A stretch of 64,000 nt of DNA. Origin: Pseudomonas nicosulfuronedens. GTDB taxonomy: Bacteria > Pseudomonadota > Gammaproteobacteria > Pseudomonadales > Pseudomonadaceae. The position numbers and the translations under genes are program-made. Within the stretch, counting starts at the first letter, position 1; every line of letters begins with the position of its first letter. A model generated the notes under the pieces. The model was not told where the DNA came from and ran no database searches. It was given only the letters and a program-made list of their open reading frames with translations. The stretch is from contig NZ_SWDV01000003.1 in assembly GCF_005877905.1 (NCBI RefSeq), positions 62,001-126,000 on the forward strand, read 5' to 3'. Of the stretch, positions 1-9,004 are shown piece after piece.

Positions 1-1
1 C

Positions 2-391
2 TGGAGTGCCGAGCGCTTCCTTTATCAGGTCCCGGCGGATTGCCGCGTGCGCGGTCACCTCAACGGTCTGGCCCAGGCCCTGGAAAACCTGCTGCGCAAC
101 GCCATCCGTCATTCGCCGGAAAATGGCCGCATCCGCCTGAGTGGCCGGCGCGAGTCCGCTGGCTGGCATCTTTGGCTGGAGGATGATGGTCCCGGCGTGG
201 CGGAAAGTGACCTGGAGCGCATCTTCCTGCCGTTCACCCGGCTTTCCGACGCGCGTACCGGTGAAGGCTTCGGCCTGGGGCTGAGCATCGCCCGCAGCTC
301 GCTGCGCATGCAGGGTGGCGACCTCTGGGCGGACTGCGCCGAAGCCGGGCTGCGGGTGCACCTGCGCCTGCCCGACGCGGCGGCGGCCTGA
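2..391 (+). CDS. Sensor histidine kinase, C-terminal fragment (5' end outside window)
   Basis: Only the ATP-binding HATPase_c domain is present; the reading frame is open from base 2. Visible boxes: N box (ENLLRNAIRHSP), G1 box (DDGPGV), F box (FLPFTR) and G2 box (GFGLGLSIA), ending soon after as is normal for a membrane sensor kinase. It would phosphorylate an OmpR-type response regulator encoded upstream, outside the window. In P. aeruginosa the genes just before cysM are the pirRS iron-siderophore two-component system (known synteny), so a PirS-like role is possible, but the sensor domain cannot be seen. Family call is firm; ligand unknown. Confidence 0.85.
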   Translation, partial: WSAERFLYQVPADCRVRGHLNGLAQALENLLRNAIRHSPENGRIRLSGRRESAGWHLWLEDDGPGVAESDLERIFLPFTRLSDARTGEGFGLGLSIARSSLRMQGGDLWADCAEAGLRVHLRLPDAAAA

Positions 392-492
392 GGCAGGCCC
401 CGGCTCAGCACACGGCTTGTTAGGAAGTTTCGTATGGCGGGGCGACTTTTGCCGGTATCATAGGGCGCCCTGTTCCAGATCCGAGTGCTTCC

Positions 493-1392
493 ATGACCGT
501 GCAGTACCCGACTATCGCCGATTGCGTCGGCCATACCCCGCTGGTGCGCCTGCAGCGCCTGGCCGGGGAAACTTCCAACACCCTGCTGGTGAAACTCGAG
601 GGTAACAACCCCGCGGGTTCGGTGAAGGATCGCCCGGCGCTCTCGATGATCACCCGTGCCGAACTGCGCGGCGACATCAAGCCCGGCGACACGCTGATCG
701 AAGCCACTTCCGGCAATACTGGCATCGCCCTGGCGATGGCGGCGGCGATCAAGGGCTACCGCATGATCCTGATCATGCCCGACAACTCCACCGCCGAACG
801 CAAGGCCGCCATGACCGCCTACGGCGCCGAGCTGATCCTGGTGACCAAGGAGCAGGGCATGGAAGGCGCTCGCGATCTCGCCGACCAGATGGCGCGCGAA
901 GGCCAGGGCAAGGTGCTCGACCAGTTCGCCAACGGCGACAACCCGATTGCCCACTACCACTCCACCGGCCCGGAAATCTGGCAGCAGACCGGCGGTGAGA
1001 TCACCCATTTCGTCAGCTCCATGGGCACCACCGGCACCATCATGGGCGTGTCGCGCTACCTCAAGGAGCAGAATCCCAACGTGCAGATCGTCGGCCTGCA
1101 GCCGATGGAAGGCTCGGCCATCCCCGGTATCCGCCGCTGGCCGCAGGAGTACCTGCCGAAGATCTTCGACGCTACCCGCGTCGACCGCGTCGTCGACATG
1201 CAGCAGAGCGAAGCCGAGGACGTGATGCGCCGCCTGGCCCGCGAAGAGGGCATCTTCTGTGGCGTGTCCTCCGGTGGTGCGGTGGCAGCCATGCTGCGCC
1301 TGTCGCGCGAACTGGAAAACGCGACCCTGGTGGCGATCATCTGCGACCGTGGCGACCGTTACCTGTCCTCGGGCGTGTTCGACTCCCACTGA
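493..1392 (+). CDS. cysM: Cysteine synthase B (O-acetylserine sulfhydrylase B)
   Basis: PLP enzyme that makes L-cysteine from O-acetylserine and sulfide, and in the CysM class also from thiosulfate. 299 residues, the usual length. The PLP lysine is in [11 protein letters not shown] (Lys45), the substrate loop is EATSGNTG, and the phosphate/Ser motif is SSGGAVAAM near the C terminus. It has the CysM-type short form and aligns less well with the cysK paralogue at 30,881. The rlmD start follows its stop after one base, so the two are probably co-transcribed. A candidate -10 (TATCAT, 456-461) lies upstream. Synteny with PAO1 PA0932 supports the name. Confidence 0.95.
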   Translation: MTVQYPTIADCVGHTPLVRLQRLAGETSNTLLVKLEGNNPAGSVKDRPALSMITRAELRGDIKPGDTLIEATSGNTGIALAMAAAIKGYRMILIMPDNSTAERKAAMTAYGAELILVTKEQGMEGARDLADQMAREGQGKVLDQFANGDNPIAHYHSTGPEIWQQTGGEITHFVSSMGTTGTIMGVSRYLKEQNPNVQIVGLQPMEGSAIPGIRRWPQEYLPKIFDATRVDRVVDMQQSEAEDVMRRLAREEGIFCGVSSGGAVAAMLRLSRELENATLVAIICDRGDRYLSSGVFDSH

Positions 1393-1393
1393 C

Positions 1394-2764
1394 ATGGCCA
1401 AGCAGAGATCCGGCCTGCGCTTCCAGCCCAGCGGCGGAGCGCGCAGCCCTGCGGTACCGGTGGGCAAGAAGCAGCGCCTGAACATCGAGCGCCTGGCCCA
1501 CGACGGCCGCGGCATTGCCCACATCGACGGACGCACCTGGTTCGTCGACAACGCCCTGCCGGGTGAGTCGGTGGAAGCCCGTGTGCTTTCGGCTCGCGCG
1601 CAGATCGTCGACGCCCGTAGCGAGCGTATCCTCACCGCTGCCGCCAATCGCCGCGCCGAGCCTTGCCCGGTGGCTGGCAGCTGTGGCGGCTGCAGCCTGC
1701 AGCACCTGTCCCACGCCGATCAACTGGCGCTCAAGCAGCGCACCCTGGCGGAGCAACTGGAGCGCTTCTCCGGCCTGGTCCCGCAAGCGTGGGCTGCACC
1801 GCTGGTCGGGCCGGAGTTTGGCTACCGCCGCCGCGCCCGTCTCGCCGTGCGCTGGGACGTGAAGGCCAAGCGCCTGGACGTCGGCTTCCGCGCCGCCGCC
1901 AGCCAGGCAATCGTCGCCTTCGACGATTGCCTGGTGCTGGTGCCTGAACTGCAGGTTCTTGCCCGCGAGCTGCCCGAGTTGCTGCGTGGTTTCGCCAAGC
2001 CGCAGAGCCTCGGCCATGTCGAGCTGTTCCACGGTACTTCCAGCGCGTTGCTGCTGCGGCATATCGAACCTTTGTCCGATAGCGATCGCGCGCGACTGCT
2101 GGAATTCTGTTCGGCACGGGATGTGCAACTGTGGTTGCAGGGTGACGGCGAACCGACGCTCTGCTCCGACGGTGCAGAAAACAGTGGGAACCGCGAGCTC
2201 GGCTTCCGGCTCGAAGCCTGGAATCTGACCCTGGCCTACCGGCCCGGCGACTTCGTTCAGGTGAACGAGCCGGTGAACGAGGCAATGGTTGCCCAGGCGC
2301 TCGACTGGCTCAGACCCGGTAGCGACGAGCGTGTGCTGGACCTCTTCTGCGGCCTGGGCAACTTCGCCCTGCCGCTGGCGAGTCAGGTGCGCGAGGTGGT
2401 GGGTGTGGAAGGTGTGCAGACCATGGTCGAGCGCGCTGCCGCCAATGCCCGCGCCAATGGCTTGGCCAATATCCGGTTCCATCAGGCGGACCTGACGAAA
2501 CCGCTTGCCGAAGCCCCCTGGGCGGCGGAGGATTTCACCGCCGTGCTGCTCGACCCTCCGCGTGACGGAGCCTTCGAGCCGGCGCGGCAGATGCGTTCAT
2601 TGGGCGCGGAGCGGGTACTCTATGTGTCCTGCAACCCGGCGACCCTGGCGCGCGACGCTGGCGAGCTGGCCCGACAGGGCTATCGTCTGAAGCGCGCCGG
2701 CATTCTCGACATGTTCCCGCAGACGGCCCATGTCGAGGCCATGGCTTTGTTCGAGGCAGGCTAG
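1394..2764 (+). CDS. rlmD: 23S rRNA (uracil-5-)-methyltransferase RlmD
   Basis: SAM-dependent methyltransferase that makes m5U1939 in 23S rRNA. 456 residues from ATG 1394, chosen because it is 1 base after cysM and gives the normal RlmD N terminus; an in-frame upstream start would overlap cysM. Order: TRAM RNA-binding domain (about 25-85), 4Fe-4S cysteines at about 91, 97, 100 and 179 ([10 protein letters not shown] pattern), a middle domain, then the Rossmann methyltransferase with [15 protein letters not shown] (SAM site), LLDPPRDGA and the catalytic cysteine in VSCNPATL (about 413). All expected catalytic features are intact. Confidence 0.95.
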   Translation: MAKQRSGLRFQPSGGARSPAVPVGKKQRLNIERLAHDGRGIAHIDGRTWFVDNALPGESVEARVLSARAQIVDARSERILTAAANRRAEPCPVAGSCGGCSLQHLSHADQLALKQRTLAEQLERFSGLVPQAWAAPLVGPEFGYRRRARLAVRWDVKAKRLDVGFRAAASQAIVAFDDCLVLVPELQVLARELPELLRGFAKPQSLGHVELFHGTSSALLLRHIEPLSDSDRARLLEFCSARDVQLWLQGDGEPTLCSDGAENSGNRELGFRLEAWNLTLAYRPGDFVQVNEPVNEAMVAQALDWLRPGSDERVLDLFCGLGNFALPLASQVREVVGVEGVQTMVERAAANARANGLANIRFHQADLTKPLAEAPWAAEDFTAVLLDPPRDGAFEPARQMRSLGAERVLYVSCNPATLARDAGELARQGYRLKRAGILDMFPQTAHVEAMALFEAG

Positions 2765-2853
2765 GACGGCCTGCGCAATCCGACCGGCTCAAGCAAGAAA
2801 GGCCGGCGCAGTGAGCGGTGTGTTGTGGCGCACCGTGGGGAAGGGTAGACACG

Positions 2854-5112
2854 ATGGTACAGGTGAGAGCGCACCAGCCGGTCAACACCGACGGCAGCAT
2901 CAATCTCGAGGCCTGGCTGGACCATGTCCAGACCCTGGTCCCGGGCCTGGATCGCCAGGTCCTGCTGGAAGCCTGCGAGTTCGCTCGCGAGGTGGAAGAC
3001 AGGGCTGTCAGCACGGCTGACAACTCCTGGGCGGACGGAACCTCCAGTTTCCAGACGGGCCTGGAGATCGCCGAGATCCTGGCGGACCTCAAGCTTGACC
3101 AGGAGTCGCTGGTCGCCGCGGTGGTCTACCGTGGTGTGCGCGAGGGCAAGGTCAAGCTCGAGGATGTGGCGCAGCGCTTCGGCCCTGTCGTCGCCAAGCT
3201 GATCGAGGGCGTGCTGCGCATGGCGGCGATCAGCACCAGTCTCAGTCCGCGACAATCCCTGGTGCTCGGCACCCAGGCGCAGATCGAGAACCTGCGCAAG
3301 ATGCTGGTGGCCATGGTCGACGACGTGCGCGTCGCGCTGATCAAGCTGGCCGAGCGCACCTGCGCGATCCGCGCGGTGAAGAACGGCGACGAAGAAAAGC
3401 GCATGCGTGTCGCCCGCGAGGTGTTCGACATCTACGCGCCGCTGGCCCACCGTCTGGGCATCGGCCACATCAAGTGGGAGCTGGAGGACCTGTCCTTCCG
3501 TTATCTCGAGCCTGACCAGTACAAGCAGATCGCCAAGCTGCTGCACGAGCGCCGTCTGGACCGCGAGCAGTACATTGCCACCGTGATGCAGCAGCTCAAG
3601 GACGCCCTGGCCGCCACCGGCATCAAGGCGGACCTGTCCGGCCGCGCCAAGCACATCTATTCCATCTGGCGGAAGATGCAGCGCAAGGGCCTGGACTTCA
3701 GCCAGATCTACGACGTGCGCGCCGTGCGCGTGCTGGTGCCGGAAATGCGCGACTGCTACACCGCGCTGGGCATCGTGCACACCCTGTGGCGGCACATCCC
3801 CAAGGAATTCGACGACTACATCGCCAACCCCAAGGAAAACGGCTACCGCTCGCTGCATACCGCGGTGATCGGCCCCGAGGGCAAGGTGCTGGAAGTGCAG
3901 ATCCGCACCCACGCCATGCACGAGGAAGCCGAGTTGGGCGTCTGCGCGCACTGGCGCTACAAGGGCACCGACGTCAAGGCCAGCTCCAACCATTACGAAG
4001 AGAAGATTTCCTGGCTGCGCCAGGTGCTCGAATGGCACGAGGAGCTGGGCGACATCGGCGGCCTGGCCGAGCAGCTGCGGGTGGATATCGAGCCCGACCG
4101 GGTCTACGTCTTCACCCCTGACGGCCACGCCATCGACCTGCCCAAGGGTTCCACGCCGCTGGACTTCGCGTACCGCGTGCATACCGAGGTTGGCCACAAC
4201 TGCCGCGGCGCCAAGATCAACGGCCGTATCGTGCCGCTGAACTACAGCCTGCAGACCGGCGAGCAGGTGGAAATCATCACCGGCAAGCAGAGCGGGCCGA
4301 GCCGCGACTGGCTGAACCAGAACCTGGGTTATGTCACCACGTCGCGAGCACGGGCGAAGATCGTCCACTGGTTCAAGCTGCAGGCGCGCGACCAGAACGT
4401 CGCCGCCGGCAAGGCCATGCTGGAGCGCGAGCTGGGCCGCCTGGCACTGCCGCCGGTGGACTTCGAGAAGCTCGCCGAGAAGGCCAACTACAAGACCGGT
4501 GAAGACCTGTTCGCCGCCCTGGGCGCCGGCGACCTGCGCCTGGCCCATGTGGTCAACTACGCACAGCAGTTGGTGGAGCCGGAGCGCGGCACCGAGCAGC
4601 TCGAACTCATCCCGCGCAAGCCGAGCAAGATCGGCCACGGCAAGCGCGGCGACATCCAGATCCAGGGCGTCGGCAACCTGCTGACGCAGATGGCGGGCTG
4701 CTGCCAGCCGCTGCCGGGCGACCCGATCGTCGGCTACATCACCCTTGGCCGCGGTGTCACCATCCACCGCCAGGACTGTGCCACCGCGCTGCAACTGGCC
4801 GGCCGCGAGCCGGAGCGGATCATCCAGGTCAGCTGGGGTCCGGTACCGGTCAGCACCTATCCGGTGGATATCGTCATCCGGGCCTACGACCGTTCCGGCC
4901 TGTTGCGCGACGTCTCGCAGATGCTGCTCAACGAGCGCATCAACGTGCTGGCGGTGAACACCCGTTCGGACAAGGAAGACAACACCGCAGTGATGCGTCT
5001 GACCATCGAGATCCCGGGTCTCGATTCGCTGGGTCGTCTGCTGGCGCGCATCTCCCAACTGCCCAACATCATCGAGGCGCGGCGTGATCGCGCGGGTGCC
5101 AAGGATGCATAG
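2854..5112 (+). CDS. relA: (p)ppGpp synthetase RelA
   Basis: Ribosome-associated stringent-response enzyme making (p)ppGpp from GTP/GDP and ATP when uncharged tRNA occupies the A site. 752 residues from ATG 2854, placed behind the purine-rich GGGGAAGGG. Order: pseudo-hydrolase HD domain in which the HD and ED pairs seen in SpoT read YR and EG (YRGVREG), so it should lack hydrolase activity; synthetase domain with the RelA-type EFDD acidic motif and NGYRSLHT; TGS domain (VYVFTPDG); zinc-finger/CC domain (CCQPLPGDPI); C-terminal ACT domain. Its last bases overlap the mazG start, a conserved pairing. A SpoT homologue is not in this window. Confidence 0.96.
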   Translation: MVQVRAHQPVNTDGSINLEAWLDHVQTLVPGLDRQVLLEACEFAREVEDRAVSTADNSWADGTSSFQTGLEIAEILADLKLDQESLVAAVVYRGVREGKVKLEDVAQRFGPVVAKLIEGVLRMAAISTSLSPRQSLVLGTQAQIENLRKMLVAMVDDVRVALIKLAERTCAIRAVKNGDEEKRMRVAREVFDIYAPLAHRLGIGHIKWELEDLSFRYLEPDQYKQIAKLLHERRLDREQYIATVMQQLKDALAATGIKADLSGRAKHIYSIWRKMQRKGLDFSQIYDVRAVRVLVPEMRDCYTALGIVHTLWRHIPKEFDDYIANPKENGYRSLHTAVIGPEGKVLEVQIRTHAMHEEAELGVCAHWRYKGTDVKASSNHYEEKISWLRQVLEWHEELGDIGGLAEQLRVDIEPDRVYVFTPDGHAIDLPKGSTPLDFAYRVHTEVGHNCRGAKINGRIVPLNYSLQTGEQVEIITGKQSGPSRDWLNQNLGYVTTSRARAKIVHWFKLQARDQNVAAGKAMLERELGRLALPPVDFEKLAEKANYKTGEDLFAALGAGDLRLAHVVNYAQQLVEPERGTEQLELIPRKPSKIGHGKRGDIQIQGVGNLLTQMAGCCQPLPGDPIVGYITLGRGVTIHRQDCATALQLAGREPERIIQVSWGPVPVSTYPVDIVIRAYDRSGLLRDVSQMLLNERINVLAVNTRSDKEDNTAVMRLTIEIPGLDSLGRLLARISQLPNIIEARRDRAGAKDA

Positions 5113-5938
5113 GCTCGACGACCTGCTGTACCTGATGGCCCGGCTGCGCGACCCGCAGCACGGCTGCCCCTGGGACCTGAAGCAGAGCTACGCGACCATC
5201 GTCCCGTACACCCTCGAGGAAGCCTACGAAGTCGCCGATGCTATCGAGCGCGGCGATTTCGACCATCTGCGCGAGGAGCTGGGTGACCTGCTCTTCCAGG
5301 TTGTCTACTACGCGCAACTGGCGCGGGAAGAGGGGCGCTTCGAGTTCGACGCGGTAGTCGATGGCATCACCACCAAGCTGATCCGCCGCCATCCCCACGT
5401 GTTCCCCGACGGCGACCTGTACGGTGAGTCCGACCCGGCAAAGCTGGCGGAAGCGGCGGTCAAGCAACGCTGGGAAGAGCTCAAGGCTGAGGAGCGCGCC
5501 GCCAAGGCCGCCGAACCGGTGCAGTTGTCCCTGCTGGACGACGTGCCCAACGCCCTGCCAGCACTGAGCCGCGCCGCCAAGCTGCAGAAGCGCGCTTCCC
5601 AGGTCGGCTTCGACTGGGCCGATGCCCTGCCGGTGGTGGACAAGGTTCGCGAGGAGCTGGACGAGGTGCTCGAAGCCATGGCTGGCGGCGACACCGAGGC
5701 CCAGGCCGAGGAAGTGGGCGACCTGTTGTTCGTGGTGGTCAACCTGGCGCGCAAGCTCAAGGTCGATCCGGAAACCGCCTTGCGCGCCGCCAACGCCAAG
5801 TTCGAGCGCCGGTTCCGCTATATCGAGACGGCGCTGCGCGACCAGGGACGCACGCTGGAAGACAGCAACCTGGAAGAGATGGACGAGCTGTGGGGCGCTG
5901 CCAAGCGTGACGAAAAGAACCCGCTCAGCTGTGGATAA
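5105..5938 (+). CDS. mazG: Nucleoside triphosphate pyrophosphohydrolase MazG
   Basis: Hydrolyses (d)NTPs to NMP and PPi; in E. coli MazG tempers (p)ppGpp levels during starvation. 277 residues with two MazG repeats: an N-terminal one with GCPWDLKQ and ELGDLLFQVVYY, and a C-terminal one with EEVGDLLFVVVNLARK, both carrying the EEXXE/D metal-binding pattern. The start chosen (ATG 5105) lies inside the last codons of relA, an 8-base overlap that implies translational coupling; the only purine-rich stretch (AAGG 5101-5104) sits directly against the ATG. The gene ends just before an intrinsic terminator. Confidence 0.94.
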   Translation: MHRLDDLLYLMARLRDPQHGCPWDLKQSYATIVPYTLEEAYEVADAIERGDFDHLREELGDLLFQVVYYAQLAREEGRFEFDAVVDGITTKLIRRHPHVFPDGDLYGESDPAKLAEAAVKQRWEELKAEERAAKAAEPVQLSLLDDVPNALPALSRAAKLQKRASQVGFDWADALPVVDKVREELDEVLEAMAGGDTEAQAEEVGDLLFVVVNLARKLKVDPETALRAANAKFERRFRYIETALRDQGRTLEDSNLEEMDELWGAAKRDEKNPLSCG

Positions 5939-5953
5939 GTTCTTCCAGCCATG

Positions 5954-5981
5954 AAAAAGCCCCGCGATTGCGGGGCTTTTT
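5954..5981. terminator. Bidirectional intrinsic terminator after mazG
   Basis: Perfect stem AAAAAGCCCCGC / GCGGGGCTTTTT with a 4-base loop, A-tract on one side and T-tract on the other. It closes the cysM-mazG direction and faces the convergent lpxO-like gene. Confidence 0.9.
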
Positions 5982-5992
5982 CATGGCTCTTG

Positions 5993-6069
5993 GTAGGAGC
6001 GAGCTTGCTCGCGAACCACTTGATGCCGGCGCGGCCGGAGACTCTGTTCGCGAGCAAGCTCGCTCCTAC
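5993..6069. repeat. REP-like palindromic pair, family 1 (copy 1)
   Basis: Two inverted arms with core GGAGCGAGCTTGCTCGCGA and its reverse complement, separated by about 30 bases. Related copies at 17571, 24521, 33633, 45712 and 57962. This is the typical Pseudomonas extragenic palindrome, known to be mobilised by RAYT-type transposases (none in this window). It sits between the mazG terminator and the lpxO-like stop codon. Confidence 0.9.
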
Positions 6070-6078
6070 AAAAAGCGA

Positions 6079-7011
6079 TCAGCCGAACAGCCAGCGCAGG
6101 ATCAGTACCAGCAGCACGACGGCCAGGATCGGTCGGCCGATGCGGTAGGCCTTGGGATAGGCGCGCTTGAACACCTTCACCTTGCTGCCCACGGCGTCGC
6201 CGAAGCGGATCAGCACCGAGTAGGCCTGGTTGATCCCGCCTACCCGTTCGCCTTCGACGTTCTGCGGCGCCGTGGCACGCCCGAGGAAGGCGCTGACGCG
6301 GCGGTTGATGCGGGTCAGCAGCGGCGACTTGAGCGGGCGCTCGATGTCGCAGAAGAGGATCAGGCGCGATTCGTCCGTCTCGTTCTTCACCCAGTGGACG
6401 AAGGTCTCGTCGAACATCACGTCCTGGCCGTCGCGCCAGGCGTAGGGCTGGCCGTCGACGAAGATGCGGCATTCATCGGAGTTTGGCGTGGCCAGGCCCA
6501 GGTGGTAGCGCAGCGAACCCCCGTAGGGGTCGCGGTGCTTGTTCAGGTGGCTGCGCGGTGGCAGGCGGGTGAACATCGCGCCCTTGACGTTGGGGATGCT
6601 GCTCACCAGCTCCACGGTCTTGGGGCACAGCTGTTGCGCCGAGGGCAGGGGGCCGTCGTACCAGGTCAGGTAGAAGCGGGTCCAGCCCTTCTTGAAGAAG
6701 GAGCCGAAGCCGGCCTCGTTGTTGTTCAGGGCGTCGCGGATGTAGCCCTCGTCGAACAGCTGCTCGGCCTCCTCGCGGATCATCTGCCAGTTGTCGCGCA
6801 GCTTGTCGAGCTCGGGGAAGCGCTCGCGGTCCAGGTAGGGCTTGGACGGCACGCTGGAGTTCAGGTACATCAGCGAGTTGTAGGGGGCGAACCAGGCGGA
6901 GTGGTTCACCACCTGGCGCAGGAAGGGCAGCCGCACCTTGCCGCGCAGGTGCACGTAGAGGATGGCGACGAGGAAAATGGCCAGTATCGCGAGAACGATG
7001 AGCTTCAGCAT
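6079..7011 (-). CDS. lpxO: LpxO-like Fe(II)/2-oxoglutarate lipid A hydroxylase
   Basis: Aspartyl/asparaginyl beta-hydroxylase family protein; LpxO adds a 2-hydroxyl to a secondary acyl chain of lipid A at the inner membrane. About 310 residues: an N-terminal membrane anchor (LKLIVLAILAIFLVAILYV), then the dioxygenase core with HRDPYGG (iron ligands), DETFVHW (second iron His) and SRLILF (2OG-binding Arg). ATG 7011 gives the membrane anchor directly; a longer start at 7056 adds 15 residues and has GGAG about 15 bases upstream, so the exact start is open. P. aeruginosa has two LpxO paralogues and the one beside mazG is PA0936 (lpxO2). The exact hydroxylated chain cannot be read. Confidence 0.85.
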   Translation of the reverse strand: MLKLIVLAILAIFLVAILYVHLRGKVRLPFLRQVVNHSAWFAPYNSLMYLNSSVPSKPYLDRERFPELDKLRDNWQMIREEAEQLFDEGYIRDALNNNEAGFGSFFKKGWTRFYLTWYDGPLPSAQQLCPKTVELVSSIPNVKGAMFTRLPPRSHLNKHRDPYGGSLRYHLGLATPNSDECRIFVDGQPYAWRDGQDVMFDETFVHWVKNETDESRLILFCDIERPLKSPLLTRINRRVSAFLGRATAPQNVEGERVGGINQAYSVLIRFGDAVGSKVKVFKRAYPKAYRIGRPILAVVLLVLILRWLFG

Positions 7012-7173
7012 GGAGGTAACGAGTCCGCTCCAGATGAGTGAATTCGAGCCAGGCACTTGCGCTGCGCTGGCACAGGCCCGAGGATTATACCCCCTGAGGA
7101 CGGTCCCGCCGCACCTATGCGTTGGTCTGGGAGTTGTCCTGCATCATTATGGGCTGTTGGAGAGCCTTGATTC

Positions 7174-7713
7174 ATGAGCATGTCATTGCGTGATCAGTTG
7201 CTGAAAGCCGGACTGGTCAACGAGAAGCAGGCCAAGCAGGCCGGCAAGCAGAAGCAGAAACAGCAGCGCCTGGAGCACAAGAACCAGGTAGAAAAGGACG
7301 ACAGCCAGCGTCAGGCAGCCCTGCAGGCCCAGGCCGAGAAACAGGCACGCGATGCCGAGCTGAACCGCCAACAGCAGGAGAAGGCCGACAAGAAGGCCAA
7401 GGCCGCACAGATCAAGCAACTGATCGAGGGCACGCGCCTGCCGAAGCTGGAATCGGACGACTACTACAACTTCGTCGACAACAAGAAGGTCAAGCGCATC
7501 GCGGTCAATGACCTGATCCGCGACAAGCTCAGCCGCGGCAGCCTGGCCATCGTCAGCTACGACGGTCGCTACGAGATCGTGCCGCGCGATGCCGCGCTGC
7601 GCATCCAGGAGCGCGACGAGCGCCGCATCATCGTCCTCAGCGAGCCCAGCGGCGAGCCGGATGAAGACGATCCGTACAAGGATTACGTGGTGCCCGACGA
7701 CCTCATGTGGTGA
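7174..7713 (+). CDS. DUF2058 family protein (YaiL-like)
   Basis: 179 residues. The N-terminal 90 residues are a highly charged Gln/Lys/Ala coiled coil (SLRDQLLKAGLVNEKQ followed by KQKQ-rich stretches); the C-terminal half has the conserved LPKLESDDYYNFVDNKKVKR and YEIVPRDAA segments of DUF2058. ATG 7174 fits the upstream GAGAG (9-base spacing) better than the second ATG six bases on. Cytoplasmic, biochemical role unknown; the family has been described as nucleoid-associated in E. coli surveys. It faces the Rof-like gene tail to tail. Confidence 0.85.
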   Translation: MSMSLRDQLLKAGLVNEKQAKQAGKQKQKQQRLEHKNQVEKDDSQRQAALQAQAEKQARDAELNRQQQEKADKKAKAAQIKQLIEGTRLPKLESDDYYNFVDNKKVKRIAVNDLIRDKLSRGSLAIVSYDGRYEIVPRDAALRIQERDERRIIVLSEPSGEPDEDDPYKDYVVPDDLMW

Positions 7714-7728
7714 GGTCGTTGCGGCCGC

Positions 7729-8010
7729 TCAGCGGGCTGCATTCAGCTCCACCCTTCCAAACAGCGCCTGCGCCGACAGCGGCGTGATGGCGTGCAGACG
7801 GTCCAGCCGGAATTCCCGGCTGGCATCGTCCACCTGCACCTCGAGAAATTCCTCCAGCACTCCGCCCGCACTCCTTCGCGTCTGCGTGGTGAAGGCCTGG
7901 GCGTCGAACGCCAGGCCTTCACGCAGCTCGATACGCAGCCAGTAGCGGTAGAGGCAGGCGATTTCCAGATAGTCATGGAGGTCGCAGTGCAGCGGCCGGT
8001 AGTGGCTCAT
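7729..8010 (-). CDS. rof: Rof-like Rho-binding antiterminator
   Basis: 93 residues. The N terminus PLHCDLHDYLEIACLY followed by LRIELREG matches the E. coli Rof pattern PINCDDYDNLELAC...LELKDG, which is the fold that binds Rho and inhibits termination. ATG 8010 is chosen because it begins the family's first strand. The gene follows the thioredoxin-like gene by 11 bases on the same strand, so the two are probably one transcript. Whether it binds Rho here is inference from family resemblance. Confidence 0.75.
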   Translation of the reverse strand: MSHYRPLHCDLHDYLEIACLYRYWLRIELREGLAFDAQAFTTQTRRSAGGVLEEFLEVQVDDASREFRLDRLHAITPLSAQALFGRVELNAAR

Positions 8011-8021
8011 GCCGGCCAGCC

Positions 8022-8246
8022 TTATTTCAGATCGGCCAGGGCGGCGCCGAAGTTCAGGTGCAGCACCTGCCCATCGACCACCAGCGCCGGTACGGATTTC
8101 ACCCCGGCGGCCTCGGCTTCGGCCACACGCGGCGACTGTTCGCCCAGGTGCACCACTTCGACTTCGCGGTTCAGCAACGGCAGCAGCGCGCGCTCGGCTT
8201 CGACGCAGACGGGGCAACCGGCATGGTAGTAAACGGTTTTGCTCAT
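8022..8246 (-). CDS. Small thioredoxin/glutaredoxin-fold protein
   Basis: 74 residues, close to the minimal thioredoxin fold. The active-site motif is HAGCPVCVEAE (CPVC, residues 11-14), and the cis-proline is in VKSVPALVVDG. It has no signal peptide, so a cytoplasmic thiol-disulfide function is expected. A good Shine-Dalgarno (AGGAG) precedes ATG 8246. It is divergent from the cysteine-rich MarR regulator at 8361 and shares with it an operator-like palindrome, which suggests it is the regulated target. Its redox partner is unknown. Confidence 0.8.
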   Translation of the reverse strand: MSKTVYYHAGCPVCVEAERALLPLLNREVEVVHLGEQSPRVAEAEAAGVKSVPALVVDGQVLHLNFGAALADLK

Positions 8247-8268
8247 GATCGTTCTCCTGATTAGTTAA

Positions 8269-8283
8269 GTATCGATTCGATAC
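8269..8283. promoter_or_regulatory. Operator-like perfect palindrome for the divergent MarR regulator
   Basis: GTATCGATTCGATAC is a perfect 7-1-7 palindrome in the 114-base divergent spacer. A second half-site ATCGATAC occurs at 8331-8338, close to the MarR start. The layout (palindrome between a MarR gene and its divergent neighbour) is typical of autoregulation; binding is inferred. Confidence 0.6.
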
Positions 8284-8360
8284 CAGTTGAGTCTGCGATC
8301 GAAATGAGCCTTCTGTCAAACTGGTTTTTGATCGATACTATCTATCGGGAGGATTAGCTC

Positions 8361-8930
8361 ATGACCGATACGACCCTGTACGACTACCTCGAACGCATCG
8401 CCAGCCTGATGCGCGCCTGGGCGCGCGAGCAGCCGTTGATGGCCGATCTGCAGCCAATCCAGCTGAGCGCGCTGAATTATCTCGCTCGCTGCAACCGCTA
8501 TTCGAACACGCCGTTGGGGGTGACGGATTTCCTCGGGTTGACCAAGGGCACGGTGTCCCAGTCGCTCAAGGCGCTGGAGGCCAAGGGGCTGATCGAGAAA
8601 CGACCAGACGCTCAGGACCGCCGCAGTGTACACCTGGAGCTGACGCAGGAGGGCAGGGGGCTGATCGATGCGCTGGTGCCACCGGCTTTCCTGCGCCGCG
8701 CCGAAGAGTCATTGGGGGAGCGCAGCGAGTTGCTGGTCGAACTGCTGCAGGAGTTGCTGGCGACCGTGCAACGCCAGGAAAACGTGCCGGGGTTCGGCCT
8801 GTGCCGTACCTGCCGCTTCCACCAGAAACGGGAGGACGGCGCGCTCTGCGGGCTGACGGGGGAAAGGCTGGATGCGCACGAAGGCGGGCTGATCTGCCGC
8901 GAGCATGCGGCGCCCGATGAAGCGGCCTGA
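8361..8930 (+). CDS. MarR-family regulator with cysteine-rich C-terminal tail
   Basis: 189 residues, about 40 longer than a usual MarR protein. Residues 30-105 form the winged helix (SALNYLARCNR, LTKGTVSQSLKALEAKGLIEK, DRRSVHLELTQEG wing). The extension after residue 140 carries CRTCRFH, ALCG and GLICREH, giving Cys148, Cys151, Cys163 and Cys179 plus several His. That spacing suggests a bound metal or Fe-S cluster or a redox switch; this is inference. It is divergent from the thioredoxin-like/rof pair. The ligand is unknown. Confidence 0.85.
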   Translation: MTDTTLYDYLERIASLMRAWAREQPLMADLQPIQLSALNYLARCNRYSNTPLGVTDFLGLTKGTVSQSLKALEAKGLIEKRPDAQDRRSVHLELTQEGRGLIDALVPPAFLRRAEESLGERSELLVELLQELLATVQRQENVPGFGLCRTCRFHQKREDGALCGLTGERLDAHEGGLICREHAAPDEAA

Positions 8931-8959
8931 ACGGCCCTCTCTGGCAGAATCGCAGGCAT

Positions 8960-8990
8960 GAAAAAGCCGGGCAGATGCCCGGCTTTTTCA
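8960..8990. terminator. Bidirectional intrinsic terminator
   Basis: AAAAAGCCGGGC / GCCCGGCTTTTT stem, 4-base loop, flanked by A and T tracts. It separates the MarR gene from the convergent FadL-type gene. Confidence 0.9.
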
Positions 8991-9004
8991 TGGCGCAGAA
9001 GCTA

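Noticed and set aside
109-1647. Long open frame on the minus strand across the kinase end, cysM and the start of rlmD
   Set aside because: It is antisense to three well-supported genes, Arg/Ala/His-rich in composition as expected for GC-rich shadow frames, and shows no family motif.
2761-5058. 765-codon frame opposite relA
   Set aside because: Entirely antisense to an intact relA with all its domains; composition is that of a shadow frame (His/Val/Leu/Gly-rich).
5968-7041. 357-codon plus-strand frame over the lpxO-like gene and the REP
   Set aside because: It would start in a terminator and read through a palindrome; the minus-strand gene has the iron-ligand motifs.
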